Part shown: piece by piece, positions 24,987 to 33,048 of the stretch | Layout of the letters: every line of letters begins with the position of its first letter | How positions within the stretch are numbered: position 1 is the stretch's first letter | Origin: Erythrobacteraceae bacterium | GTDB lineage: Bacteria > Pseudomonadota > Alphaproteobacteria > Sphingomonadales > Sphingomonadaceae | Assembly (NCBI GenBank): GCA_027489095.1 | Contig: JAIYAL010000109.1 | Coordinates: forward strand, 1 to 35,387 | Length of the DNA: 35,387 nucleotides | Reading direction: 5' to 3' | The notes under the pieces: generated by a model | Database searches by the model: none | Told to the model about the DNA's origin: nothing | Seen by the model: only the letters and a program-made list of their open reading frames with translations | Position numbers and translations under genes: made by a program

Positions 24987-27077
24987 CTACTGCCGCTCCG
25001 CCTGTGCGACCGCGTCGCTGGCCCGCAGCGCGCTGACGACGCGGTTCAAATGCCCTGCGTCCTGCACTTCGACCTCGACATTATAGGTGACGAAGGGCGG
25101 ATCGATGTGGCTTTGCGCCAGCGTCGTGATGTTGGCCTTGTTCTGCGCGAAGATGCCCGCCATCTCGGCCAGCGTCCCCAGCCGGTCGTAGATCGTCACC
25201 GAAAGCTGGCCGACCGCGCCGACCGAATGGTTGCCCCAGGCCAGATCAATCCAGTCGCTGTCGACGCCGCTCGCCAGTTCCAGACAGTCGATCGCGTGGA
25301 CCAGCACGGTCTCGCCCTTGCGGCGGATGCCGACGATGCGGTCGCCGGGGACGGGGTGGCAGCAGGTCGCCAGCTCAAAGGCGACGCCCGGGGTCAGGCC
25401 GCGGATCGAAATCGCCCGCTCGCGCCGGGCCCAGTGTTCGTCCTCCTCGATCCCCGCCGTGCAGCCGGGAACCAGCGCCTCCATCACTTCGCGGTCGGAG
25501 ATCTTGGCCGCGCCGATGGCGTACATGAGGTCGTCCGGCTCCTCCATGCCGAGGCGTTCGGCGGCCTCGCGGATCGCTTTCTTGCCGATGCGCGCAGGCA
25601 CGCGGGCGGAGATCTCGTCGAACAGCTTGGAGCCGATCGCGGCGACTTCGTCGCGCTCCTTCATGCGCACCGCGCGGCGGACTGCGGCGCGCGCCTTGCC
25701 GGTGACGACAAAGCTCAGCCACGAAAGCTGCGGCGTTGCATGCGGGTTCTTGATGATCTCGACCACATCGCCATTGCCCAGCGCGGTGCGCAGCGGCATG
25801 TGCCGCCCGTTGATCTTCACGCCCGCCGTCTGAAGCCCCAGATTGGTGTGCACCGCAAAGGCGAAATCCACCGCGGTCGCGCCCTTGGGCAGCTGGAACA
25901 GCGCGCCCTTGGGGGTGAAGGCGAAGATGCGATCCTGATAGATCGCCATGCGGGTGTGTTCGAGCAGCTCCTCGGCATCTTGGCTGGCATCGACGATCTC
26001 GATCAGGTCGCGCAGCCAGCCCACCTCGCCATCGGGCTTGTCGCCCTGCTTGTAGGCCCAGTGCGCGGCGAGGCCGTATTCGTTGGTGCGGTGCATGTCG
26101 CGGGTGCGGATCTGCACTTCGACCCGCATCGAGTTTTCGAACATCAGCGAGGTGTGCAAGGATCGATAGCCGTTCGACTTTGGGGTCGAGATGTAATCCT
26201 TGAAGCGCCCGGGCAGGAACTGCCAGGTGGTGTGGAGGATGCCGAGAGCGCGGTAGCAATCCTCCTCGCTTTCGGTGAGGACGCGGAAGGCCATGATGTC
26301 AGTCACCTGTTCGAAGCTGACGTGGCGTTCGGCCATCTTGTGCCAGATCGAATAGGGGTGCTTCTCGCGCCCGTAGACTTCCACCTTGAGGCCGGCTTCC
26401 GCGAGCCGCTGCTTCATCTTGAGCGCGATCCCGTCAACCTGCCCGCCATCCTGCGAGCGCAATTGTTCGAGCCGGCCCGCGATGGTCGCATGGGCCTCGG
26501 GCTCCAATTCGCAAAAGGCGAGCGCCTGCATCTCGTGCATGTATTCGTACATCCCCACGCGCTCCGCGAGCGGCGCGTAGATATCCATCGTCTCGCGCGC
26601 GATGCGCTGGCGCTTCTCAGGCGACTTGATGAAGTGGAGCGTGCGCATGTTGTGCAGACGGTCGGCAAGCTTCACCAGCAGCACGCGGATGTCTTCCGAC
26701 ATGGCGAGCAGGAACTTGCGCAGGTTTTCCGCCGCGCGTTCATTCTCGGGCATGGCCTCGATCTTGGAAAGCTTGGTCACCCCGTCGACCAGCCGCGCGA
26801 CTTCGGGGCCGAAATGCGCCTCGATATCCTCGATCGTGGCGAGCGTGTCCTCAACCGTGTCGTGGAGCAGGGCGGTGATGATGGTCGCCAGATCCAGTTT
26901 GAGGTCGGTCATCAACCCCGCCACCTCGACCGGATGCGAGAAATAGGGGTCGCCGCTGGCGCGCTTCTGGGTGCCGTGCTTCTGCACGGTATAGACATAG
27001 GCGCGGTTGAGCATCGCCTCGTCGGCGTCCGGGTCGTATTCGAGGACCTTCTCGACGAGTTCGTACTGGCGCAGCAT
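24987..27077 (-). CDS. spoT: Bifunctional (p)ppGpp synthetase/hydrolase, Rel/SpoT (RSH) family
   Basis: The protein makes and degrades the stringent-response alarmone (p)ppGpp from GTP/GDP and ATP. It has 696 aa from ATG 27077, or 698 from TTG 27083, which is better placed after GAGGAG. Domain order is typical: HD hydrolase at about 25-180 (YFSHPVEVAG, ALLHDTVEDT, VKLADRLHNMRTL), synthetase at about 235-350 (RFKDYISTPKSNGYRSLHTS, VEVQIRTRDMHRTNEYGLAA), TGS at about 385-445 (IFAFTPKGALFQLPKGATAV), a central ZFD/RIS region with CCHPVPGD, and a C-terminal ACT domain (LAEMAGIFAQNKANITTLAQ). Both catalytic halves look intact. Alphaproteobacteria usually carry this single long RSH. It is convergent with the cyclophilin gene and divergent from the GH16 gene. 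Confidence 0.97.
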   Translation of the reverse strand: MLRQYELVEKVLEYDPDADEAMLNRAYVYTVQKHGTQKRASGDPYFSHPVEVAGLMTDLKLDLATIITALLHDTVEDTLATIEDIEAHFGPEVARLVDGVTKLSKIEAMPENERAAENLRKFLLAMSEDIRVLLVKLADRLHNMRTLHFIKSPEKRQRIARETMDIYAPLAERVGMYEYMHEMQALAFCELEPEAHATIAGRLEQLRSQDGGQVDGIALKMKQRLAEAGLKVEVYGREKHPYSIWHKMAERHVSFEQVTDIMAFRVLTESEEDCYRALGILHTTWQFLPGRFKDYISTPKSNGYRSLHTSLMFENSMRVEVQIRTRDMHRTNEYGLAAHWAYKQGDKPDGEVGWLRDLIEIVDASQDAEELLEHTRMAIYQDRIFAFTPKGALFQLPKGATAVDFAFAVHTNLGLQTAGVKINGRHMPLRTALGNGDVVEIIKNPHATPQLSWLSFVVTGKARAAVRRAVRMKERDEVAAIGSKLFDEISARVPARIGKKAIREAAERLGMEEPDDLMYAIGAAKISDREVMEALVPGCTAGIEEDEHWARRERAISIRGLTPGVAFELATCCHPVPGDRIVGIRRKGETVLVHAIDCLELASGVDSDWIDLAWGNHSVGAVGQLSVTIYDRLGTLAEMAGIFAQNKANITTLAQSHIDPPFVTYNVEVEVQDAGHLNRVVSALRASDAVAQAERQ

Positions 27078-27236
27078 TTCCAACTATGTGCTGCTCCTCA
27101 GACCGTATTGCAATGCACAACTGCACCCAAGGGCGGGGCAATTTTCGCGGTTTCGGGCCAGCAGGCCATGGACAATGCCTGCGTCGGCTTGATAACGTTC
27201 CCAAAGTTGGGGAAGAGGACACAGAGGGCAATCGCT

Positions 27237-28154
27237 ATGCGCATCCGACGTTTGCTGCTGGCTGGCGCAGCCATTGCTCTGCTTGCAGGCTGCGGGGGAG
27301 AAGACACGTCATCACCGCCTTCCGCCCCGATCGGTTCGGGCCCGGCGCCAACGCCATCTCCTTCGCCGAAACCCACCACGGTTGCTTTTGCCGAAGAATT
27401 CAACGCCGGCCAGATCAGCAGCGACATCTGGAAGCCGGAAGGGCCGGATTTCTGGGTCAACAACGAGCTTCAGGCCTATGTGAACAGCGCCGACACGATT
27501 GCACTGCGCAGCAATGTTGCGGGGGCCGATGGCGGGGTTCTGGTGCTAAAGCCAAAATGGGCGCCGGGTCAGGATACGCGCAGTGACCGGCGTGCCGATT
27601 TCCAGTCCGGCCGCATCCACACGCGCGGCGCCTATGATTTTACCTACGGCCGGGCGCAAGCGCGGATCAAGATGACGGAATTCACAGGCGTCTGGCCTGC
27701 CTTCTGGCTGCTTGGCAATGGCACCTGGCCGGCCACGGGCGAAATCGATATCATGGAATTTGTCGGCGAGCCGGGCTGGATCTCCGCGGCGCTGCATGGT
27801 TCGGGCTATTCCGGCGCAAACGCGTTTTCGCGGCGGTACAACTTCCCCAGCGGACTGCGAGTCAGCGATTGGCACATCTATTCGGCCGAGTGGAGCAGCA
27901 CCGCGATCACCTTTGCGGTCGATGGCAATGAATATTTCCGTATCACGCGCGGCGAAGTGGAGCGGTCCGGCCCCTGGGCCTTCGATACGCCCAAGCACAT
28001 CATCCTGAACTACGCCTTGGGCGGGGATTATCCCTTCGGCGTGAACGGCGTGCTTGCGCCCTATCGGGGCCTGCCGCAATCGACCGTCGATGCGATCAAG
28101 GCCGGTGAGGCGGAAATGCTGGTCGATTGGGTCAGAGTTACGCCGCTGCCATAA
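27237..28154 (+). CDS. Glycoside hydrolase family 16 lipoprotein (beta-glucanase-like)
   Basis: The protein has 305 aa from ATG 27237, with GAGGG 7-11 bases upstream. A lipobox (ALLAGC, Cys19) and a Ser/Pro-rich linker lead to a GH16 jelly-roll domain. The catalytic motif is GEIDIMEF, with nucleophile Glu169, Asp171 and acid/base Glu174. Other family signatures are WVNNELQAYV, RIKMTEFTGVWPAFWLLGNG and WSSTAITFAVDGNEYF. GH16 enzymes hydrolyse beta-1,3/1,4-glucans, laminarin, agar or carrageenan; the exact substrate cannot be read here. It is probably anchored in the outer membrane and may release algal or plant glucans for uptake. It converges with hemF, 6 bp apart. The open frame upstream of 27237 is antisense to spoT and not coding. 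Confidence 0.92.
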   Translation: MRIRRLLLAGAAIALLAGCGGEDTSSPPSAPIGSGPAPTPSPSPKPTTVAFAEEFNAGQISSDIWKPEGPDFWVNNELQAYVNSADTIALRSNVAGADGGVLVLKPKWAPGQDTRSDRRADFQSGRIHTRGAYDFTYGRAQARIKMTEFTGVWPAFWLLGNGTWPATGEIDIMEFVGEPGWISAALHGSGYSGANAFSRRYNFPSGLRVSDWHIYSAEWSSTAITFAVDGNEYFRITRGEVERSGPWAFDTPKHIILNYALGGDYPFGVNGVLAPYRGLPQSTVDAIKAGEAEMLVDWVRVTPLP

Positions 28155-28160
28155 GGCGCG

Positions 28161-29018
28161 TCAGCTCCACGTCGCCCTTGGCGGCAGGCTCATCAGGATC
28201 GCGTCGATATTGCCCCCGGTCTTGAGGCCGAAGATCGTGCCGCGGTCATAGACCAGATTGAACTCGGCGTAGCGGCCCCGGTATTCGAACATCTGCGCCT
28301 CGTCGGCGGCATCGAAGGTGCTGTTCATCCGCTTGCGCACGATGGCGGGATAGACGCTGAGGAACTGCTTTCCGATATCCTGGATGAAGGCGAAGTTGGC
28401 ATTGAAGGCGGCATCATCCGTGCATTCGAGATGGTCGGCGAAGATCCCGCCCACCCCGCGCCCGACCTGCCGGTGGGGGATGTAGAAATACTCCTCCGCC
28501 CACTTGGAATAGCGTTCGTAATAGGTGGGATCATGCGGATCGCAGGCCGCGCGCATCGCGTCGTGGAACTGCGCGGTATCCTCGTCATAGGGCAGCGGCG
28601 GGTTCAAGTCCGCGCCGCCGCCGAACCACGCCTTGGTGGTGGTAAGGAAGCGGGTGTTCATGTGGACGGCCGGCACGTGCGGGTTCGACATATGCGCGAC
28701 CAGCGAAATGCCGGTGGCGACAAAGCCCGGTGCATCTGCGCTCGCGCCATTGATGCTGCCTGCAAATTCCTTGGCGAAGCTGCCGCGCACGGTCGAGACA
28801 TTGACGCCGACCTTCTCGAACACCTTGCCCTTCATCAACCCCTGTACCCCGCCGCCGGGATCGGGATTGCCCTCTTCCTCGCGGTTCCAGGGGGTGTACT
28901 GGAAGGCGGCATCGGAGCCTGCCTCCCGCTCGATCGCCTCAAACTCGGCGCAGATCAGGTCGCGCAGATGCTCAAACCACACGCGTGCGTGGGCCGTGTG
29001 TTGTGTCCAGTCCGTCAT
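28161..29018 (-). CDS. hemF: Oxygen-dependent coproporphyrinogen-III oxidase
   Basis: The enzyme catalyses the O2-dependent decarboxylation of coproporphyrinogen III to protoporphyrinogen IX in haem (and chlorophyll) synthesis. From ATG 29018 it has 285 aa, within family range. Hallmarks are VNVSTVRGSFAKEFAG, SLVAHMSNPHVPAVHMNTRF, WFGGGADLNPPLPY, EYFYIPHRQVGRGVGGIFAD and EFNLVYDRGTIFGLKTGGNI. The active-site His/Asp/Arg framework of these blocks is present. A frame continues upstream to 29105, but the extra residues are unlike the family. It is convergent with the GH16 gene and divergent from pdeM. Confidence 0.97.
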   Translation of the reverse strand: MTDWTQHTAHARVWFEHLRDLICAEFEAIEREAGSDAAFQYTPWNREEEGNPDPGGGVQGLMKGKVFEKVGVNVSTVRGSFAKEFAGSINGASADAPGFVATGISLVAHMSNPHVPAVHMNTRFLTTTKAWFGGGADLNPPLPYDEDTAQFHDAMRAACDPHDPTYYERYSKWAEEYFYIPHRQVGRGVGGIFADHLECTDDAAFNANFAFIQDIGKQFLSVYPAIVRKRMNSTFDAADEAQMFEYRGRYAEFNLVYDRGTIFGLKTGGNIDAILMSLPPRATWS

Positions 29019-29133
29019 ACATCCCCGTCCGTCATTCCCGCCTACCATAGGCGATGAAGCGCGAGGCACAAGCCCAAGAACCGCGCTGCCGAGCCCTGTT
29101 GCCAAGGCGGATGTTTGCAGGCAGAGGCATGGG

Positions 29134-29841
29134 ATGGTTCCCGCTATGTTCGCCTCTTTCGAATTCGCCGGGCACGAGATGCGGCTCGGGCAGGCGCGCG
29201 CGCTGTACTGGCCGGCGGAGCGTGCGCTGCTGGTGGCCGACCTCCACTTGGAGAAGGCGAGCTGGTTTGCCGCAAGGGGCCAGATGCTCCCGCCCTATGA
29301 CAGCCGCGACACGCTCGAACGGCTGGCGGATGCGGTCAAGGCGACCGGCGCGCGGCGGGTCATTACGCTGGGCGACAATTTCCACGATGATGCGGGCGCG
29401 CTCAGGCTCGACGCGCATTCCACCGGAATGCTCGAGGCCCTCACCCGCGCGCTCGACTGGGTGTGGATCACCGGCAACCATGACGAGGCGCTGCCTAAAG
29501 GCTTCGGCGGGGCGATCCTGCCCGAACTGGAAGTGGGCGGCGTTACGTTGCGCCACGAAGCGAAGCCCGGAGAGACCGCACCGGAACTCTCCGGCCATTA
29601 CCACCCCAAGCTGCGGATCAACGTCAGGAACCGCCACATCGCCCGCCCCTGCGCCGTGATGGGCCGCAGCAATAGCGGGGCCGAGCGGATGATCCTCCCC
29701 GCATTCGGCAGCCTCACCGGCGGCATGGACGCAGGCCACCCCGAGATCCTCGGCGCGCTGCAACCCGCGCGCAAAATCGAGGCGCTGATGCCCGCCAGCG
29801 GCCGGATCGCCCGCTTTCCGCTGTGGCAGGCGGCGGCGTAA
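29134..29841 (+). CDS. pdeM: PdeM-like metallophosphoesterase (ligase-associated DNA damage response)
   Basis: The calcineurin-fold phosphoesterase has 235 aa. Its metal-binding motifs are DLHLEKASWF (about residue 33), TLGDNFHDD (about 80), GNHDEA (about 113) and the late SGHYHPK. The C-terminal AFGSLTGGMDAG is characteristic of PdeM proteins, which in many alphaproteobacteria accompany a DNA ligase/helicase/exonuclease DNA-repair set. None of those partners is in this window, so the gene is solitary here. ATG 29134 has AGAGG 7 nt upstream; ATG 29146 is an alternative. It is divergent from hemF. Confidence 0.88.
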   Translation: MVPAMFASFEFAGHEMRLGQARALYWPAERALLVADLHLEKASWFAARGQMLPPYDSRDTLERLADAVKATGARRVITLGDNFHDDAGALRLDAHSTGMLEALTRALDWVWITGNHDEALPKGFGGAILPELEVGGVTLRHEAKPGETAPELSGHYHPKLRINVRNRHIARPCAVMGRSNSGAERMILPAFGSLTGGMDAGHPEILGALQPARKIEALMPASGRIARFPLWQAAA

Positions 29842-29915
29842 GACTCCACCTAGCGCTCGCCCCCGTTTCGCACTACATAGCCGCCAGCACGTAAGCCACC
29901 ACAGGAGAACACCCC

Positions 29916-30458
29916 ATATCACGTCCACCCCGGCGCTCGATGGCCCCGCCCGTAAAAAGCGGCCCGCGATTTGATAACATGATCAACGTCCCCAAGGTCC
30001 GCGTCATTGATGACGAAGGCGAAAACCTTGGCGTGATGTTCACCCGCGAAGCGATTGAGCAGGCCAACGAGAAGGGCCTGAACCTCGTCGAGGTGTCCCC
30101 GAGCGCGGACCCGCCGGTGTGCAAATATCTCGATGTCGGCAAGTTCCGCTTCGAAGCGCAGAAGAAGGCCAACCTGGCGCGCAAGACGCAAAAGACCCAG
30201 GACATCAAGGAAGTGAAGATGCGGCCCAACATCGACACGCACGATTATGACGTGAAGATGCGCAACGTTCACAAGTTCATCGGCAATGGCGACAAGGTGA
30301 AGATCACCCTGCGGTTCCGTGGACGTGAAATGGCGCACCAGCACCTTGGCATGGACCTGCTCAAGAAGGTGCAGGACGATGTCGCGGAATACGCGAAGGT
30401 TGAAGCCTTCCCGCGGCTCGAAGGCCGCCAGATGCTGATGGTTCTCGCGCCCAAGTAA
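29916..30458 (+). CDS. infC: Translation initiation factor IF-3, probable ATA start
   Basis: IF-3 binds the 30S subunit, blocks premature 50S joining and checks start-codon fidelity. The N-domain ([40 protein letters not shown]) and C-domain ([33 protein letters not shown]) are complete. The frame is open from a stop at 29892. The only later initiation candidates are ATA 29916 and ATG 29940. AGGAG at 29903-29907 is 8 nt before the ATA, while no Shine-Dalgarno precedes the ATG. The ATA gives 180 aa, the same as E. coli IF-3, and an N-terminus ([17 protein letters not shown]) of the alphaproteobacterial kind. A rare start codon would allow IF-3 to repress its own synthesis, as with the AUU start in E. 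coli. Confidence 0.95.
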   Translation: MSRPPRRSMAPPVKSGPRFDNMINVPKVRVIDDEGENLGVMFTREAIEQANEKGLNLVEVSPSADPPVCKYLDVGKFRFEAQKKANLARKTQKTQDIKEVKMRPNIDTHDYDVKMRNVHKFIGNGDKVKITLRFRGREMAHQHLGMDLLKKVQDDVAEYAKVEAFPRLEGRQMLMVLAPK

Positions 30459-30484
30459 GCGCGGCGACCACGCAAGGGATTGAG

Positions 30485-30512
30485 GGGGCGGGCCGCAAGG
30501 TTTCGCCCCTTT
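30485..30512 (+). terminator. Probable infC terminator
   Basis: GGGGCG (30485-30490) pairs with CGCCCC (30504-30509) around a 13-nt loop and is followed by the pyrimidine-rich tract TTTCCTTT. The hairpin starts 26 bp after the infC stop. Confidence 0.5.
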
Positions 30513-30558
30513 CCTTTGGCCCTTTCCTTTGGCCCTTTCCTTTGGCCCTTTCCTTTGG
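30507..30558 (+). repeat. 13-bp minisatellite, four perfect units
   Basis: CCCTTTCCTTTGG is repeated head to tail four times without mismatch (30507, 30520, 30533 and 30546). It is purine/pyrimidine-biased, with AAAGG-type purines on the other strand. It lies between infC and the SLC13 gene and overlaps the end of the infC hairpin. Confidence 0.9.
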
Positions 30559-30648
30559 CCCATCCTCCCCCATCCACCGGGCCGGACTTGCCGGGACGGT
30601 CGGCCTGCTGATAGGCCCGCAGGCGATGGACGGGGAAGAGCACATTTC

Positions 30649-32112
30649 ATGACGGCGCGCCGGATCGGTCTCGTGCTCGGCCCGCTGGCCTTCGCGCTCA
30701 CGGTGCTGCTCGCTCCGCCCGGCGGGATGGCGGCTGGCGCGTGGCTCGTCGCGGGGCTCACGGTGTGGATGGCTGCCTGGTGGATGACCGAGGCAGTGCC
30801 GCTCACGGTTACCGCGCTGCTGCCGTTCATCATCCTCCCGCTCGCCGGGGTCTCCAATGCCGAGACGACCGCGAGCACCTATTACTCGCCGATCCTGTTC
30901 CTGCTGCTGGGCGGTGCGTTTATCGCGCTCGCCATCGAGCGCACCGGGCTGCACCGCCGGCTGAGCCTCGCGATCCTGCGCACGGTCGGCGCGAACGGCG
31001 GGCCGGGGCGGCTGCTGCTCGCCTTCATGCTATCGACCGCGCTGCTTTCCATGTTCATCTCCAACACCTCGACCGCGCTGATCATGATGCCGATGGCACT
31101 GGCGGTGCTGGAGGGCGGCGCGCTCTCACGCAGCGAAGCGGTAGGGCAACGAGAAGGCGGCGGCAGCATCGCACATGGCGACGACGTGCCGCACGAGGGG
31201 ATCGCAGGCGCCCTGCCGATGGGGATCGCCTTTGCCGCCAGCATCGGCGGGCTTGGCACGATCGTCGGCTCGCCCACCAATGCCATTGCGGTCGGGCTGC
31301 TCGACAAGATCGTGGGCGTGCGCATCACCTTTGCCGAATGGTCGCTCTACGGCATCCCGATCGTACTGCTCGGCACCCCGCTTGCCGCTTGGATCATAGC
31401 GCGGGTGCAAAATGTGGCGGAGCACCCCTTCGATATCGCCGCAGCGCGCGCCGCGATCGTCAGCCATGCCCAGTGGACGACGCCCGAACAGCGGCTCGTC
31501 CCGCTCGCGCTTCTCACCTTCATGGCCTGGGTGACCCAGCCCCTGGTTGCGCCGCTGTTGCCGCCGGGGTCATGGACCGACGGCACCATTGCGGTGATCG
31601 CCGCCCTTGCCCTGTTCCTCCTGCCCGATGGCACCGGGCGTCCGCTGCTGGTGTGGCACGAGGCCGAGCGCGCGCCGTGGAGCGTGATCTTCATGTTCGG
31701 CGGGGGACTGGCGCTGGCGGCGGGGATGCAGGCTTCGGGTCTGGCGGGCTGGATCGGGCTGGCGCTGCTCCCGCTGGCAAGCTGGCCGCTGATCCTCGTC
31801 GCGCTCACGGTGGTGGCGCTGGTGATTGTGGTCACCGAGTTTGCGAGCAATGTGGCCACCGCGACCGGCATCGTCCCGGTGGTCGGCTCGCTGGTTGTGG
31901 CTTTGGGGGTCGATCCGATCCTGCTTGCCCTGCCCGCTGCGATGGCGGCGAGCTGGGGCTTCATGCTCCCCGCCGGCACCGGGCCGAACGCGATCGCCTG
32001 GGCGACGGGACGCATCCGGATCGGCAAGATGGTGACCGCAGGCGCGCTGCTGGACGTGGCCGGGATCGTGCTGATCGTGGGTGTGGTATGGGGGATTGCG
32101 GCGGTCGTGTGA
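30649..32112 (+). CDS. SLC13/DASS-family sodium:dicarboxylate (anion) symporter
   Basis: The 487-aa membrane protein has two homologous halves with the family's Ser-Asn-Thr motifs: SNTSTALIMMPMALAVL in the first and TEFASNVATATGIVPVVGSL in the second. The hairpin regions GIAFAASIGGLGTIVGSPTN and WGFMLPAGTGPNAIAWATG complete the substrate and Na+ sites. Family members import C4-dicarboxylates, citrate or sulfate. ATG 30649 has GGAAGAG upstream. Between LAVLEGGAL and IAGALPMGIAF sits an unusual polar insert (SRSEAVGQREGGGSIAHGDD region), partly made by a copy of the 26-nt hairpin element. In relatives this cytoplasmic loop is short. The gene stands alone between infC and the SDR gene. Confidence 0.93.
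   Translation: MTARRIGLVLGPLAFALTVLLAPPGGMAAGAWLVAGLTVWMAAWWMTEAVPLTVTALLPFIILPLAGVSNAETTASTYYSPILFLLLGGAFIALAIERTGLHRRLSLAILRTVGANGGPGRLLLAFMLSTALLSMFISNTSTALIMMPMALAVLEGGALSRSEAVGQREGGGSIAHGDDVPHEGIAGALPMGIAFAASIGGLGTIVGSPTNAIAVGLLDKIVGVRITFAEWSLYGIPIVLLGTPLAAWIIARVQNVAEHPFDIAAARAAIVSHAQWTTPEQRLVPLALLTFMAWVTQPLVAPLLPPGSWTDGTIAVIAALALFLLPDGTGRPLLVWHEAERAPWSVIFMFGGGLALAAGMQASGLAGWIGLALLPLASWPLILVALTVVALVIVVTEFASNVATATGIVPVVGSLVVALGVDPILLALPAAMAASWGFMLPAGTGPNAIAWATGRIRIGKMVTAGALLDVAGIVLIVGVVWGIAAVV
31122..31147 (+). repeat. 26-nt hairpin element, copy d (inside the SLC13 gene)
   Basis: Arms GCTCT and AGGGC (one T-G wobble) enclose CACGCAGCGAAGCGGT. The following AACGAGAAGG resembles the AACAAGAAG after copy b. 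It is read in frame as LSRSEAVGQRE. Confidence 0.65.
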
Positions 32113-32210
32113 GCGCTGGGCACGGTCTAGCCGGGCTTTCTTGCCGTAATCCTGAACTTGTTTGACCAGCGGTCACGCACGTTTCAGGGTGGCGGGAGGG
32201 AGAAAGCATC

Positions 32211-33044
32211 ATGATCGACAGCCGCAAGCCTGTGTTCCTCGTGATCGGCGCGGGCGCCGGGATCGGAGGTAATGCCGCGATGCGCTTTGCTGCCGGGGGC
32301 TACCACGCCGTCATGGCGCGGCGCTCGGACGAGGCGGGGCTCGCGCGCATGGTGGAAGAGATCGAGGCGGCGGGCGGCTCTGCCAGCGGCACCCTGCTGA
32401 ACGCGGCCGAGGACGGGGCGATCGAGGAACTGGTCGAACGCACCGAGCGCGACATCGGCCCCATTCACGCCGCGCTCTACAATCTGGGCGCACAGATCGG
32501 GAACCGGGCGCTGGATCAGACCCCGCACCGCATCTTCGAGCTTGGCTGGCGGCTTGGCACCTATGGCGTGTTCCGGCTCGCCCATGCGCTGTTCCCGGCG
32601 ATGGTGGAGCGGGCCAAGACCGGCCCCCACGGCACGCTGCTCGTCACCTCGGCCACCGCGGCGATGCGCGGCAATGCCGGGCAGCACAGCCACGCCGCGG
32701 CGATGGGCGGGCGGCGGATGCTGTGCCAGACCCTCAATGCCGAGTTCGCCCCCAAGGGCGTCCATGTCGCCCACGTGGTGGTCGACGGCGCGGTCGATGC
32801 GCCCGACACGCTGGGCAAGCTGCTGGGCGACAAGTTCGAGGCCTTCAAGGCGAACAAGGGCGCGGACGGCGTGATCGATCCGGCGATGCTGGCCGACACC
32901 TACTGGCACCTCGCCCACCAACCGCGCAATTGCTGGACCCACGAAATCGACGTGCGCCCGTGGACCGATGTGGCGTGGTGGAACGACAACCCGAACCCGG
33001 AGATCAACGCGGCGGGCAAGGGGTTTGCCGGGCCGAAAGACTAG
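32211..33044 (+). CDS. SDR-fold protein with degenerate catalytic site
   Basis: The 277-aa protein has the Rossmann start VIGAGAGIGGNAAM (glycine motif at 13-19) and the N-x-G strand end LYNLGAQIG near 90, so NAD(P) binding is likely. Ser147 (LLVTSATAAMRG) is present. The family Tyr-x3-Lys dyad reads His161-Ala-Ala-Ala-Met165 (HSHAAAMGGRRM), so the normal proton relay is missing. The C-terminal RNCWTHEIDVRPWTDVAWW and the DTYWHLAHQP segment suit a subgroup that often lacks the classical residues. Either it uses another mechanism or it binds without reducing. GGGAGGGAG lies about 7-15 bases upstream of the ATG. It converges with the J-domain gene, 4 bp apart. Confidence 0.85.
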   Translation: MIDSRKPVFLVIGAGAGIGGNAAMRFAAGGYHAVMARRSDEAGLARMVEEIEAAGGSASGTLLNAAEDGAIEELVERTERDIGPIHAALYNLGAQIGNRALDQTPHRIFELGWRLGTYGVFRLAHALFPAMVERAKTGPHGTLLVTSATAAMRGNAGQHSHAAAMGGRRMLCQTLNAEFAPKGVHVAHVVVDGAVDAPDTLGKLLGDKFEAFKANKGADGVIDPAMLADTYWHLAHQPRNCWTHEIDVRPWTDVAWWNDNPNPEINAAGKGFAGPKD

Positions 33045-33048
33045 AAGC

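Noticed and set aside
24954..27083. Long plus-strand open frame running into the GH16 gene
   Set aside because: It is antisense to spoT, which has complete domain motifs. The GH16 protein has its own ATG, lipobox and ribosome site at 27237.
30507..30558. CRISPR-like array
   Set aside because: The units are 13 bp and directly abutting, with no spacers.
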